This document shows positions 11,732 to 22,750 of a DNA stretch of 64,000 nucleotides, piece after piece. The stretch lies in NCBI RefSeq assembly GCF_002127325.2, contig NC_035441.2, positions 153,107,122 to 153,171,121 on the forward strand. The letters run 5' to 3'. The stretch comes from Helianthus annuus (lineage: Eukaryota; Streptophyta; Magnoliopsida; Asterales; Asteraceae). Position 1 is the first letter of the stretch. Each line of letters starts with the position of its first letter. The position numbers and the translations under genes were made by a program. The notes below the pieces were generated by a model. The model saw nothing but the letters and a program-made list of their open reading frames with translations. It did not search any database and was not told the origin of the DNA.

Positions 11732-13538
11732 CCTTATTGCCCTGATTTACTGTTTGATTTTCATTTTTTTAGTTGAATATAAAGTTTACTGTTCAAAGCG
11801 TTTGTTTTTTAATATAAGGATAATTATTAAAGATGGTTTATTGGAAGCCAAGGGTCAATCGGTTGGCAGAGAAAACAAACGAACAAAACATATTGGAGTT
11901 CAAAACTTGTCTTGAGACTTTTTATTCCGAATACAAAAAAAGTGGACCTACATAAAACTAAAAAAATACACTCAATATATAGACTAACTCTAACTTATCC
12001 TCCAAGCTTATCAAAATCCAATCTGATTCTAAAATGTAATAACTATAACAAACTAAAAATAGGAAAATAATTAAATTCAAAAAACTAATAAATAAAGGTC
12101 TCAAACTTTGTATTTAGTAGAATTGGATTTTCTATTCAAAAGGGGGTGGCGGCGCAACTTGTTGCCCGACTACCTGCCATTGCTTTGTAATTGTCCTTTT
12201 CGTGTGAAATCTTAGTTAATTTTATTTAAAAAAAAAATAAAATAAAAAAATAAATAAATAAATAAAGAATTACCGATGCTATCTTTTATTTCCTTTTCTT
12301 CGTTGCGATCCCAAATTATCCTAACACTTTGTCACAATTCACGCAAGAACTGGACTACTACTAGTGTTTTTCAAATAATATCAGTTTCTTTATTAGTATA
12401 CCACCGAATTATGAATTTTTGTTATAATATCTGATATCGTTGTCATGAAAACTAATTGATAGTATAATAGGTTTTGACCAAAATATAAAACTTAAAGAGT
12501 ACGGGGTGTAAAAATTACTATTTATCTAAAGACAATAGGAGAAAACATATGATATTGACATGACATGTAGCAGAAGACTTGAGCATGTGATCTTATTACC
12601 AAAATGAAGGAAGAAGTGTCGTTTTCGTAATCGTTTTCCTACAGTTTTTTCTAGTTTTGGTTAGCGGACAAGTTATAATTAAAAAACAAAAGATAATGCC
12701 TCTCACGTAACATCATTTTCCATTTCCATATTGCTTTTGTAACCCAACGAAATTGATATTTCTCCTAAACCCTGAGATTTCAACTTCGATTATGTTTATG
12801 AGATGCAATCTAGTTGTCTACACCAAACTTGATGGAATGTCTTTTGTAATTAATATTAAATTAATTAATTACATCAAATTATATATCATCCGCGAGGATG
12901 GAGAACTACGAGAACTTGAGAAAACAATCAAAATCATTATTTATTATATTATAAGATATATAAAATGTAAATAGTAACAATTTTTTTAGGTATGTCTAAA
13001 CAATAAAAGTTTACACGTGTGCAAATGACAAACTTATACATATATGATGTTTTTGATATACGACTACCATGGTCGTTCGCTTCTCACTCACACTTGATGG
13101 AGCAATGCATGCAACACATGCGCCCACCGACACATGTGAATCTAAAATAAATTGGTAATGGCAATTATTTATTCAATTTAAAAACATAACCATTAAGATA
13201 AAAGGAAAGGGTTAATCATACATTGATTCTTGTTGCTTCGATCCACTCGTCTCTCTTCTCAAAACCATAACGGTTAAGCTAAATGAAAGTATAAAACTGG
13301 CCTTATGAGGCTGCTAGGGTGTTTTCCTTGGTTTCCTCCCAAGTTTATCTAAATATGTACACTAAGCAGCCTTACACTTCAAAGCCACCGAGTTTACACA
13401 TTTTACATAATTAGCACCACCATTAACCTTTGGAAGTATGCTACTTTGAAGGAAGATATAGTGGTGGTAAGTTTTACAAGTTATATACCTTGTTTAATAA
13501 GATTGGTTAGAGTACGTAGATTAAATATTTTGATAATA
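11732..13538. other. intergenic, no gene seen
   Basis: AT-rich with homopolymer A and AAAT runs near 12225-12270. No reading frame with recognisable protein content and no paired repeat boundary. Confidence 0.55.
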
Positions 13539-13541
13539 TTA

Positions 13542-14181
13542 GGGGGGACGGGGCGCTCCATTGTCCGCCTTTCATCACGCGTTGTATAGCGTGGAACACC
13601 GTCACCGCCGGTGTTGATCAAGCGTGGTTTATTAAACGCGTTGAAAATTTCACGCGTTGAGAACTTGAATTGCATATTTTTTTTAGTTCTTTAATCATGA
13701 ATCATGTAACTTCAGTTGGTAGATAGATTAATAAGTTAAAAAAAAAAACTTACAAGGATCGAACAAGAATTTCTGAACTGAATCTTGAGTAACAGTGACT
13801 CAGATGGAGGAAGAAGGACCTGATTCAAAGCAAGTGAATGGAACCCTAAAATCCACTTAAAACAAATATCAATGGGCTGAGTTGGGCTGCCTGAGCTAAT
13901 AAAAATGTTTGATAAACAAGTAAACTTCATCAAATAAAAATAAAAACACATAATTCAAAGCAAACTAGTGATGTTTAGTTTTTAATTTGTAATGTTTATT
14001 TTTTTAAGTTTGTAATTTAGGATTTATTTAATTTATATTTAAAAAAAAAAACCATAACTACTGATGGGCATTTCCACTAAAAACAATCACTAGTGATGAA
14101 ATAATGCTCAATGACATGGCAGAAATTGATTCAATGTTGTGAGTGATGAGTGAGTGGTGAGTGATGAACACTCCTACCCCT
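13542..14181. mobile_element. Harbinger-type MITE, TSD TTA
   Basis: The left end GGGGGGACGGGGCGCTCCAT follows TTA (13539-13541). The right end is a run ending CACTCCTACCCC before TTTA (TTA 14182-14184). The ends are loosely inverted. The first 140 bp is ACGCGT-rich, and the last 120 bp (from GGGCATTTCCACTAAAAACA) is repeated in diverged form at 15578-15704, so this and the next element belong to one family. Confidence 0.6.
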
Positions 14182-14433
14182 TTAGTTTGACTTGTTGGGC
14201 AGGCGTTACGATAACTTGATAGATTGATTGGTTATTGTTAGGAGGGACGGGGCGCCCCGTGATAACCCATCCACCACGCGTGGAACCATCACGCACACCG
14301 CCGCCACACATTTTGAAAACGCGTGGAACCCAAAACGCGTCAAATGTTTCCCACGTTGTGATTTGAAAATTGGAACGTTGTTTTTGACCGTTGTTGTTTG
14401 AATGTAGCCGTTTGGAATTAAAAAAAAACTTAG

Positions 14434-14436
<3 letters not shown>

Positions 14437-14489
<53 letters not shown>
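14437..14489. repeat. (TA)n microsatellite
   Basis: Pure TA tract immediately left of the TIR element starting at 14490; a shorter TA tract follows that element's right end. Confidence 0.9.
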
Positions 14490-14492
<3 letters not shown>

Positions 14493-15101
14493 AGAAGATC
14501 ATGCGAGAACCACCTCTTATTGTGATAACCGCGAGAACCAATGTGAACACACAAAAAATGCCTAAAAATAGCTAAAAATCACACAAAATTTTTTTTTTTT
14601 GAATTTTTTAATATTTTTTATAAAAAAATCGCTTTCGAAGCCCAAAAAAAAATTTTTTTTTTGCTTCTAAAAGTAGCGATTTTAACATAAAAAATATTAA
14701 TAAATTAAAAAAAAAATTTAGATTTTTTTTTATTTTTTTAGATTTTTTTAGGTTTTTTCGGGGTTTAGTTTTTAGCACTTTAGCTTGGGGGTGGGGGGTG
14801 GGGGGGGGGGTTTAGAATTTTGGGGGGTGGGGGAGGGGGTTTAGGTTTTTTTTAGGGGGGGGGGGTGGGGGTGGGGTTAGGTTTTTTTAGCATTTAGCTT
14901 GGGGGGGGTTAGGTTTTTTTTTTGGGGGGGGGGGGGGTTAGGTTTTTTTTTTTTGGGGGGGGGGGTTTAGGTTTTTTTGGGGGGTGGGGGGTGGGAGTTA
15001 GGTTTTTTAGGTTATTTTATGTTTTTTAGCTATTTTAGGTTGTGTTCACATTGGTTCTCAAGATTCTCACAATAAGGGTGGTTCTCGCATGAGCCCCTCC
15101 C
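14490..15101. mobile_element. TIR MITE bounded by (TA)n
   Basis: The left end GGGAGAAGATCATGCGAGAA and the right end (reverse complement GGGAGGGGCTCATGCGAGAA) extend as inverted repeats for about 60 bp, both containing GAGAACCAATGTGAACAC. TA microsatellite lies on both sides. The motif GAGAACCAC is shared with the 5877-7883 element, so the two are probably distant relatives. No coding capacity. Confidence 0.8.
14786..14998 (+). repeat. poly-G / TTTAGG-like array
   Basis: Repeated runs of 7-13 G separated by TTTAGGTTTTTTT-like spacers inside the TIR MITE. The plus strand has many G4+ runs close together, a strong G-quadruplex composition. The spacing is irregular, so it is not telomeric repeat. 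Confidence 0.85.
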
Positions 15102-15102
<1 letters not shown>

Positions 15103-15138
<36 letters not shown>

Positions 15139-15140
15139 CA
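15103..15140. repeat. (TA)n microsatellite
   Basis: TA tract with one GTATA interruption directly following the right end of the 14490-15101 element. Confidence 0.85.
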
Positions 15141-15222
15141 CACTTTCTTCAAAATTTATACCATTTCACCACACCACACCAAAACATAAATATATATCAC
15201 ACAATATTCTACATATTTCACA

Positions 15223-15426
15223 AATGGAATTTCCTACGGATTCGTTTCCGATGGACAGCGATAGCGATAGCCAAACGTCTTCTGACAATGAGACACTTGA
15301 ATTTTTCCCGTTCCCGAAAATGTCCAGCAAGACTTGCGTAATGAAGAAATTCACTTTCGGTTGAGATACGATTTAATTGAACTTGTAGGTTCTTTAGGTT
15401 TGGAATTTCCTGATTCGGATGAGGAG
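15223..15426 (+). pseudogene. Harbinger transposase remnant (N-terminus joined to C-terminus)
   Basis: From the ATG the frame reads an acidic, serine-rich start (MEFPTDSFPMDSDSDSQTSS) and continues to about 15318. In the +1 frame it resumes as ENVQQDLRNEEIHFRLRYDL and ends FPDSDEE-stop at 15426, like the acidic C-terminal tail of plant HARBI1-like proteins. The whole catalytic domain is missing. The frame switch falls at a direct repeat TTCCCGTTCCCG, a likely deletion junction. That would make the host element an internally deleted copy of a once-coding Harbinger; this is inference from composition and end structure. Confidence 0.45.
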
Positions 15427-15707
15427 TAGGTTTTCTTTATGTATATTTTTATTTTTATATGTTTATTTTTAAGTTGTAGTCTAAAATATTTCTGGAAATA
15501 TTGTTTTTAAATGAAATTTATAATTTATAATTTTAGTGTAAATTTATAATTTAAAAACAAAAATAGACTTTGTAAGTGATGGAATTTAATCACAAGTGAT
15601 GAGATTTCCACTAAAATCTATCACTAGTGATGGAATAATGTTTGATGACATGATAGAAGTTGACTGAAAGTTGTGACTGATGAGTGATGGGTGCCCCTAC
15701 CCACTTA

Positions 15708-15992
15708 GACTATGGGGTATGAGGCTTTGGTTGGGGCGTGGGTTGGCTGAAAACGCCTAAGCCACCACCACGGGGGCTTGGGTTGGGGGGTGGGTTTGGA
15801 CGTGGCCCTTGGGGTTTGGGTTTGAAGCCGCGCATGGGGCGGGATAGCAAGGTGATATGGCGGGCTCTCAATGGCCAAACCAAACTTATGCCCCCAACCC
15901 AAGCCCTACCATGCCCCATGGGCGTGGGTTTAAGTTTGTTTTCCACATGTCAACTCATGCCCCCAAACCCACGCCCACCATACCCCATAGCC
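15708..15992. mobile_element. Tourist-like MITE, TSD TTA
   Basis: The inverted ends GACTATGGGGTATG and CATACCCCATAGCC (one mismatch) are flanked by TTA at 15705-15707 and 15993-15995. The interior is GC-rich with GGGGCGTGGGTT words. A truncated relative starts at about 28281. The left TTA is shared with the neighbouring Harbinger derivative. Confidence 0.8.
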
Positions 15993-15995
15993 TTA

Positions 15996-16280
15996 CCGTC
16001 TTATTTTTTCAAACTATTACTATTATTACAATTAATGCATATCTTTTATTTATAGCCGTTATGCTACGAACTTATGTATAAATGAGCTACTAATCCTCTT
16101 TCTATTTTGATAACCAAAGGAAATGTATGGTGAGAAGAAATATATAGCTCAGTCCAACACTAGATCTACTCGTGGCCCATCACAGTAGGTACAAAGTGCT
16201 CGTGGCCAGAATAAGGGCCATCTCTCTAGATTTTGGACCACTCACAATCCCCCTTATGCGAAAGTTCCGACACTCGGAGA
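15996..16280. other. intergenic, no gene seen
   Basis: Short unclassified spacer. GCTCGTGGCC occurs twice near 16150-16210. No coding frame. Confidence 0.5.
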
Positions 16281-16606
16281 TTTAACGCTAGGGCTGGCAA
16301 TTTTACACGAATACACGACACGAACCTACACGACCTTAACATGTACATGTATGACCTTAACAGGTAACAGGTACTAAACAGGTAGACACGAAAATACCTG
16401 TTAATTTTCGTGTCTAAACAGGTTAGATACCTGTTTACCTGTTATGTACCTGTTAAGACATGTTAAGATTTTAATTTTAATTAAATAAAAAATATACCAT
16501 TGGTCCATTACTCATTTAGTCATTTACTCAAATATAGAATTATTATTATAGATGGAACGTGACCTGTGACTCTATCTTCTTTAGTTCAAAAAAAAAGAAA
16601 CCCTAA

Positions 16607-18687
16607 GACCATGTGTAGTCATAAAGCCCTCAAAGGGGCGTTATGCGCCATGTGGCATGCCACGTCAGCAAAGGGGCTTTATGGGGCTTTATGCAATTTG
16701 GGGCCGTAGTCATAAAGCCCCTGTGTAATCATTACTCAATTAATTTAATTTTCTATTTTTTAAATAATTTATAAGTTTTATAAAATAAAAAAACATTTCA
16801 TTAAATAAAAAACACTACATTAAAAATTAAAAAAAAAAGTTACACTAAAAAAAAAAATTACACCTAAAAAATAAATTTATTCTTCGGTGTCATCTTCGTT
16901 CTCTCCTTCTTCCTCTTCGTTTTCTCCAGCATCTAAACCTACGTCTTCAAAGTTCCCGTCTTCGAATTCCTCCCCCACTTCTTCCTCGGAATCTTCGTCG
17001 TGATCATTGTTTGATCGAATTGGGCGAATCGCCCAAGCATGCTCAACCAAATCCGCCTTCAACGTGTTATGTATTTCTCTAGATCGCAGTAGTTGAGCAT
17101 TTGCGAGTCTCTCTTCCGTTGTCGCTTGGGGTAGTTCGACCAAATCTTCGGGAATATAGTTTTGGCATATCGCTTTTCCATCATCCTCAATGATCATATT
17201 ATGCAAAATGATGCAAGCATACATGGCCATTCGTATTTTATCCTTATGCCACATGCGACAAGGATTCCTGATAAAATGCCATCGTTGCTGTAGAACCCCA
17301 AAACACCTCTCGATGTCCTTTCTCGAAGACTCTTGTAATTTTTTAAAATACTTCCTTTTTTCATCGAAAGTTTCAGAAAACGTTTTAACAATAATCGAAT
17401 ACTCGGGGTAGATACCATCGCCCAAGTAGTAGCCATGCTCGTAATCGTTCCCGTTTGCATGGAAACCGGCCTTTGGTATAGTTCCAGAAATGTAGCCCTC
17501 GATTAATGGTGAAGCCTCTAACGTATTAATATCGTTAAAACACCCGGCTACACCAAAGAAGGCCGACCAAACCCAAAGGTCGTATGACGCAACACCTTGT
17601 AATACCAAAGTTGGCCCTTTTTGATCACCCCGCGTATGTTGACCTCGCCATGCGGTTGGACAATTATACCAACGCCATTGACGACAATCCAAGCTACCAA
17701 TCATGCCGGGTATTCCATGCTTTTCTAGATGCACCTCATATATTTTTTGAAGGTCGTTCCAAGTGGGGTTTCTCAAATAACGTTTTCCATATAACTGGCA
17801 TATTCCTAAAATATAATTTAAAAGTTACGAAAAAATAAATGTATAAAAGTAAATAAATAAAAGACAATTAAAAAATTACCATAGCAAAAATGTTCCAAGG
17901 TATCTCGGGTTGTTTTCTCCGCCATCTTCAAATACTCGTCGTTGATGTCGTACGTGTTTCCGTATGCTAATACGCGTAAGGCGGATGTGACCTTTTGAAT
18001 TGAGGTGAAGCCTAGATATCCTCGTGCGTCCATTCTTTGCTTAAAGAAATCGTACGTATTTTCCAAGTCATTGTTAATGCGCAAAAATAACCTTTGGCTC
18101 ATACGAAAACGTCGTCTAAAAACATTTGGTCCGTGAACCGGTGCCGCGTCAAAATAGTCTTTCATCAAACGCTCGTTCGCGGCTTCACGATCTCGCAAGA
18201 TATAGGTGCGTCGCAAGATGGGTCGTGGAGGGGGAGGTGGCCGAATGTGCGCAAATGTTTGTAGCACAAAAGTACATGCACTCGTAACCGCTTCTTCCTC
18301 GGCCGCGTCTTCGTCGGGCGAAAAATATCTTCGGTAAATTTCGGTGAAAGACTCTTCCGACGGGGAACCCATTTTTTATAAAGTGAGACTAGCTTTTTAA
18401 AAAATATATGAAGAATGAGTATGGAGAATGAGTATGAGGTTTGAGTTGTAAAAAAAAGTGGAAGAATATGAGGTTTTATAGTGTGAAAAATTAGAAAAAT
18501 TGAATTTTTTTTTTTTTTTTTAAAATATGACCGTTTTGTAACGGTAAAAAATTAAATTTTTCTTCTTCCTCGCGCCGCTATATTCTTCACGCCTTTCTTT
18601 TTTTTTTTCTCAAAGCGCCCCGGGGGGCGGTGTAATCGGCGCCATACCGGCGCTATGTTGCTTGAACGCGCCCCATTACATGTGGCC
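16607..18687 (-). mobile_element. complete PIF/Harbinger transposon, TSD TAA
   Basis: 2.08 kb bounded by TAA at 16604-16606 and 18688-18690. The ends GACCATGTGTAGT and (reverse complement) GGCCACATGTAAT are imperfect inverted repeats. Subterminal AAGCCCC/GGGGCTTTATG words are repeated on the left. One spliced transposase gene on the minus strand fills most of it. Autonomous PIF/Harbinger elements usually also encode a Myb-like protein; none is seen here. Confidence 0.85.
16877..18372 (-). CDS. PIF/Harbinger transposase (HARBI1-like), two exons
   Basis: Exon 1 is 18372-17880 and exon 2 is 17805-16877. The 74-bp intron has GT (17879-17878) and AG (17807-17806). The splice joins in phase to give 473 codons with no internal stop. 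Residues 1-60 are acidic and proline-rich. Residues 75-165 are a helical region with LENTYDFFKQ and GFTSIQKVTSALRVLAYG, as in plant ALP1/HARBI1-like proteins. The DDE domain follows, with Asp204 in GSLDCRQW, Asp256 in CFNDINTLEASPL and Glu330 in DIERCFGVLQ, plus the family block YYLGDGIYPE and ACIILHNMIIED. The last 50 residues are strongly acidic. The expected role is cut-and-paste DNA transposition at TWA sites, normally with a Myb-like partner that is missing from this copy. The start ATG is the first in frame. The open frame suggests recent activity or copying. Confidence 0.9.
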
Positions 18688-18754
18688 TAATGCTCTCAAG
18701 TTACAGCCGACATCATCCCTCCTTCATCCAGATCCACTGATCCAGCGCCGCTGC

Positions 18755-18868
18755 GCCGGTCATCCACTGCCGGTCATCCATCGCCGGTCATCCACCAGCA
18801 TCGGTCATCCATCGCCGGTCATCCACCAGTATCGGTCATTCACAACCGGTCATCCACCGCCGGTCATC
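18755..18868. repeat. CGGTCATCCAC minisatellite
   Basis: About eight imperfect copies of a 12-15 bp unit CGGTCATCCACNGC in the right arm of the hAT-like element; one further copy (GGTCATCCACCGCCGG) lies at about 19088. Confidence 0.8.
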
Positions 18869-19134
18869 TACGCACAGCCGCTCCTTGAGTCTTTTTTCAA
18901 AAACTAAAGGTAATTTTGTTACTGTTTCAAACTTTCAATGTTTTGTTTATAACATCTTGCTTATATGTTTTGATTATAGTTTGAATACACAGTGAAAGTG
19001 AACATAAGCATATACTATATGACTGTGAACTTTTATGTTTTGATTATAGTTTGAATATGTAAAGTTGAAATAGAAACTTTTATGTTTGGTCATCCACCGC
19101 CGGGTATACACGATATGCCAGCCCTATTTAACGC

Positions 19135-20850
19135 CTATTGTCCTTCTACAAGGTTATTATTCCTTTATAAGGTATTTATAAGTTTTGATCGACAACAAAG
19201 TACTATTTATGTGTATAATGTTTGTTGTTTATAGATGACTGCCTTACAAGAAAAAAATGCGAGCAGTGAAGGAGGAGAAGCAAGTATGTTGAATTCCAGG
19301 TTGCGGTGCACGTGTAACATGTTGATTTGGCTGTGAGAATTAGTGAGCATAGTAGACACTCTAAGTAGTGTAGAAGCTTTATGCTCGAGTATGATTCATG
19401 ACCACCGTGCATACCCCTCTCCCTCTTTATTCTTGTATGGAAGATATACATGATTTATAAATTATGATCTACCCAAAATTTTAACATATTTAATTTTGAA
19501 AATATTTTTATTTACACGAAATTATAACTATAAAAAGGTACACGACTATATGGGACATACCGCATGTGACTTTTGGGAAAACAATTAAAATAAAATTTTT
19601 GGCTAGACGAAATTAAAAGTTTACCGGTAAATGATTCTGATAAACGGGTATATCAACCTCATACGCGTCACATACCCGAATAATCATCCTAGATGTTTCG
19701 GATATTTCTATTGGCATGCAAATGCATGCCACAATAAACGAAGTGAAATTTTTTGTTCTCTAAACTCTACTTTGCTGATTAAAAACAGCTGAATAAATAA
19801 GATACTTTGCATCTCGTCGCCACTTCATTTATCTCAAAATGATCATTATCATCCACTTGAAGAGTTGAAGGCCAGGGGTGTTCCCATAATTGTCTGGCTG
19901 GGGTGTACCACCAACAACATAAGTACTGCAATTGTTTAATGATATCCTTTTAAGTACAATAAAAGCTAAATGGCTTATGCTTAGGTCAAATAGTCAACAA
20001 AGCAAATATGTACCCAATGACACCAAGGATACGTAAGCTCTTTTGCACAACATCACCTCTCTTCAACAAACCCTAACTACTTCCTTAATTATAAACTATA
20101 TTAAGCATCCACAAATGCTACCTAAGAAACTGTAACACCTCACATATATAATAGCGGAAGTTATTTATGGTTTGAGGTTGTAATCATGAATGGTTACTTT
20201 GGTCAATGAAAAAAAAAAGATAAATCATTGTGCACATAAATTAACCCTATTAGTTGTCTCATTTTAGAATATTTTAGGTATAATTGTGCACATATGAAAA
20301 GCTTGTAACTAGAATATATATTATAAATATTCAACGTAAGTCTGTGAAAAAACTCTGGAGTATGCTTGCATAGGAAACAATTTTTATCACATATATAGCA
20401 AAACAAAATATTTTGGGTGATTTTTGCTCAAAGATATTGTTGGTCCCCTCTCTCTGGTTTTGAGACATAAAGTGACGGATCTGTGGTTAGTTCTATAACT
20501 AAATCTCATGGGTTTCAGTGAGAATGTTGCCATGCCTAGTTCATTTTTTATTTTTCAAATATAGAACTATCAATTTTTTCTCCATATTTTTTGTTAGAAG
20601 TTTCCAACAATTGTTTTATGGACAACAAACTTCTTGCTTCTAATTATGTGAATCAATCTTTACCATTATGGTCTATTCATCTTATTCTTAAATGTAAATT
20701 GATACATCTTCTTCGTTGTCCTCACAGCAATTGAGCCAAGTCTAGATATGAAAGCATCTTAACAACATATCAAGAATTTATTCTGATATATATTGTGGAA
20801 ATAAATTCTTTAATTTTATTTACTTTATGAAGAAACTCTGCAATATATAT
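19135..20850. other. intergenic, no gene seen
   Basis: AT-rich, no supported ORF or paired repeat boundary. TGTAACACCTCACATA near 20131 looks like the start of some gypsy LTRs, but no end was found. Confidence 0.5.
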
Positions 20851-21173
20851 TTTTGAGTTATTGTAATAATCTTCAAGGCTTAGGGAAATTCTGGCAAGTG
20901 TTTATCGCAGGGACGGGGCGGTGTTCCCACACCCCGAATATTTTTTACCGTTCTCTCACAGACGCAAAACCCTGCTCGGCTGACACCTCCAGCACCTCCC
21001 AATCACCTCGAGTCTATATGGAACAAGTTGGTTTGTGGGATACGCTATCAGAGTTGTTTGGGAACTTTTGTGATGCGTTTATTACAATGACTATTTTCTC
21101 ACTTCAGTTATTCTTTTCTATTTTTTTTTTATGGCTGGGTCTATTCGCACACGCTGTTTGTCTTTTTGCACAT

Positions 21174-21211
21174 CCAAAGCGCCTCGCTATGGCCAAAGCG
21201 GGGCGCTTTGG
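21174..21211. repeat. family A palindrome, copy 1
   Basis: 38-bp near-palindrome with arms CCAAAGCGCCTCGC and GCGGGGCGCTTTGG around TATGGCCAAA. It overlaps the 3' end of the Athila-ORF1-like frame. Confidence 0.9.
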
Positions 21212-21834
21212 CTTTGGTCAACAGACAAGGACTGACTTCTGTCCTGGTGCAGGTATCGGTACAAGGGATCTACAATGGTGGTGGCCTTTTGCCAGGATTT
21301 CCCAAAGGGAACCCTGGAAATGGCCCTCCAGAAACTAATAAGCGTCTGCCTGTCCATCATCGTAACAGCCTGCGTATATAAATCAGTATCAAGCTCAGGC
21401 TCAGTGTACAAACCTGTGTGGACAGCAAACTCCCGCACACTCATCTCAAACTGCTGACCGGCCAGACGGAATGTAACCTCGTGTACCGGAAATAAAGGGT
21501 CCTCCACGTAATCCGCCGGATGCGGCGCGTATGTAAACGTAGAGCAAAACTCGTACGTAAGCTCAGGGTACGAGTCCTCCATCCCTAACTCAAATAGGCG
21601 CGACCAGGGAGTATCTAGCCCAACTATGTCACGCGCCCGCTCGATCTCCCCCACGGTAGATAGCAGCTCCCAGTCTATGCCTACGTGCTCCCCAATCGGT
21701 ATGGTGCGCAACCTAGCGCATCTCCCCCTCGCCCGCGACCCCACCGGAAACTGAAGATACGGACATGCCGGCTCCTCCTCGTCCCCCACCAATCCCTCAT
21801 CAATATGCTCAATCTCCTCATCGGATAAATCCAT
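21187..21834 (-). CDS. Athila ORF1-like protein fragment
   Basis: Start chosen at 21834 (MDLSDEEIEHIDEG); upstream in-frame sequence is translated AT-rich repeat. It gives 215 codons. After an acidic start the protein reads IDWELLSTVGEIERARDIVG, then ELTYEFCSTFTY and EVTFRLAGQQFEMSVREFAVHTGLY. This order of an LxxEFxSTF segment and an F-L-G/A-G plus LxEFAxxxGLY segment is typical of the Athila ORF1 / retrotransposon ORF-1 family. The frame ends in APLWP-stop, encoded by a GC-rich palindrome (21174-21211) whose CTATGGCCA core supplies the stop. No gag-pol is found beside it, so this is a fragment or exon of a larger element. Function of the family is unclear. Confidence 0.6.
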   Translation of the reverse strand: MDLSDEEIEHIDEGLVGDEEEPACPYLQFPVGSRARGRCARLRTIPIGEHVGIDWELLSTVGEIERARDIVGLDTPWSRLFELGMEDSYPELTYEFCSTFTYAPHPADYVEDPLFPVHEVTFRLAGQQFEMSVREFAVHTGLYTEPELDTDLYTQAVTMMDRQTLISFWRAISRVPFGKSWQKATTIVDPLYRYLHQDRSQSLSVDQSQSAPLWP

Positions 21835-21837
21835 CCC

Positions 21838-22440
21838 TGCACGTTGATCAATTAAACAAATATTAATAATTAAACAAATAATAAATAAACAAATAATAAT
21901 AAAATAATAATTATTAAACAAATAATAATTAAATAATAATAAATAAACAAATAATAATTATTAAACAAATAATAATTAAATAATAATAATTAAACAAATA
22001 ATAATAATTAAACAAATAATAATTAAATAATAATAAATAAACAAATAATTATTAAACAAATATTAATAAACTAATAATAAATAAACAAATAATAATTATT
22101 AAACAAATAATAATTAAATAATAATAAATAAACAAATAATAATTATTAAACAAATAATAATTAAATAATAATAATTAAACAAATAATAATAATTAAACAA
22201 ATAATAATTAAATAATAATAAATAAACAAATAATTATTAAACAAATATTAATAAACTAATAATAAATAAACAAATAATAATTATTAAACAAATAATAATT
22301 AAATAATAATAAATAAACAAATAATAATTATTAAACAAATAATAATTAAATAATAATAATTAAACAAATAATAATAATTAAACAAATAATTATTAAAATT
22401 AATAAACTAATAATAATAATTAAACAGATTATTTAATAAA
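21838..22440. repeat. AT-rich higher-order tandem repeat, 185-bp period
   Basis: Built from AATAATAATTAAACAAATA-type words. The landmark TAATAATAATTAAAC ends at 21995, 22180 and 22365, exactly 185 bp apart, showing about three copies of a higher-order unit. It lies immediately 5' of the ORF1-like start on the minus strand. Confidence 0.9.
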
Positions 22441-22464
22441 ACAAATTAAAAAAAAAATCAACAT

Positions 22465-22508
22465 GAACCAAAGCGCCCCGCTATGGCCTCGGCGCGGCGC
22501 TTTGGTTC
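22465..22508. repeat. family A palindrome, copy 2
   Basis: 44-bp near-palindrome from GAACCAAAGCGCC to GGCGCTTTGGTTC with centre CTATGGCCTCGG. Arms are extended by matching GAA/TTC bases outside the shared core. Confidence 0.9.
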
Positions 22509-22533
22509 TTCATTCTGAAGAACAGAAGCCAAA

Positions 22534-22677
22534 ATGGCAGCGGATCAACCTCAAAACAACAACAATCAAGCCATAAAATTGAATGAAATGATACACGAAA
22601 GATTAAGGGCTTTAGATCTAATCTTTATGCGGCTGAAAAGCTCGGAAAATCAACGAAAATGGCTCGAGTGTGTGTAA
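22534..22677 (+). other. small unassigned ORF between palindromes (47 codons)
   Basis: ATG at 22534 opens a 47-codon frame, hydrophilic with a leucine-rich helical middle (KLNEMIHERLRALDLIFMRL). It is on the opposite strand to both neighbouring genes and lies exactly between palindrome copies 2 and 3. I do not recognise it. It could be a chance ORF within the 5' leader of the neighbouring minus-strand element. Confidence 0.2.
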
Positions 22678-22750
22678 ATCGCACTTTGTGTGTGTTTTTT
22701 GTTGTTTGGGTGAAGTAAGGGGGAAGATGCCCCGCTTCAGGGTATAACGA

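Larger units (their letters stand above)
14241..15704. mobile_element. Harbinger deletion derivative, TSD TTA, with nested insertion
   Basis: The left end GGAGGGACGGGGCGCCCC follows TTA (14238-14240). The right end GGGTGCCCCTACCCAC precedes TTA (15705-15707), and the two ends are imperfect inverted repeats. The same two end modules occur in the 13542-14181 element. The interior contains a TIR element (14490-15101) and a short transposase-like coding remnant (15223-15426). Confidence 0.6.
16289..19126. mobile_element. hAT-like element split by a Harbinger, TSD TTTAACGC
   Basis: The termini TAGGGCTGGCA and TGCCAGCCCTA are perfect inverted repeats. They are flanked by identical 8-bp TTTAACGC at 16281-16288 and 19127-19134. 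The left arm has CACGACACGAACC and repeated ACAGGTA words; the right arm has a CGGTCATCCAC minisatellite. Removing the nested PIF/Harbinger leaves about 0.75 kb with no coding content, so it is a non-autonomous hAT-type element. Confidence 0.88.

Noticed and set aside
14786..14998. Interstitial telomere repeat
   Set aside because: Spacing and G-run length are irregular and the TTTAGGG unit is not tandem.
20853..21338. 161-codon plus-strand ORF
   Set aside because: No recognisable domain, overlaps antisense to the Athila-ORF1-like frame and a palindrome; treated as chance.
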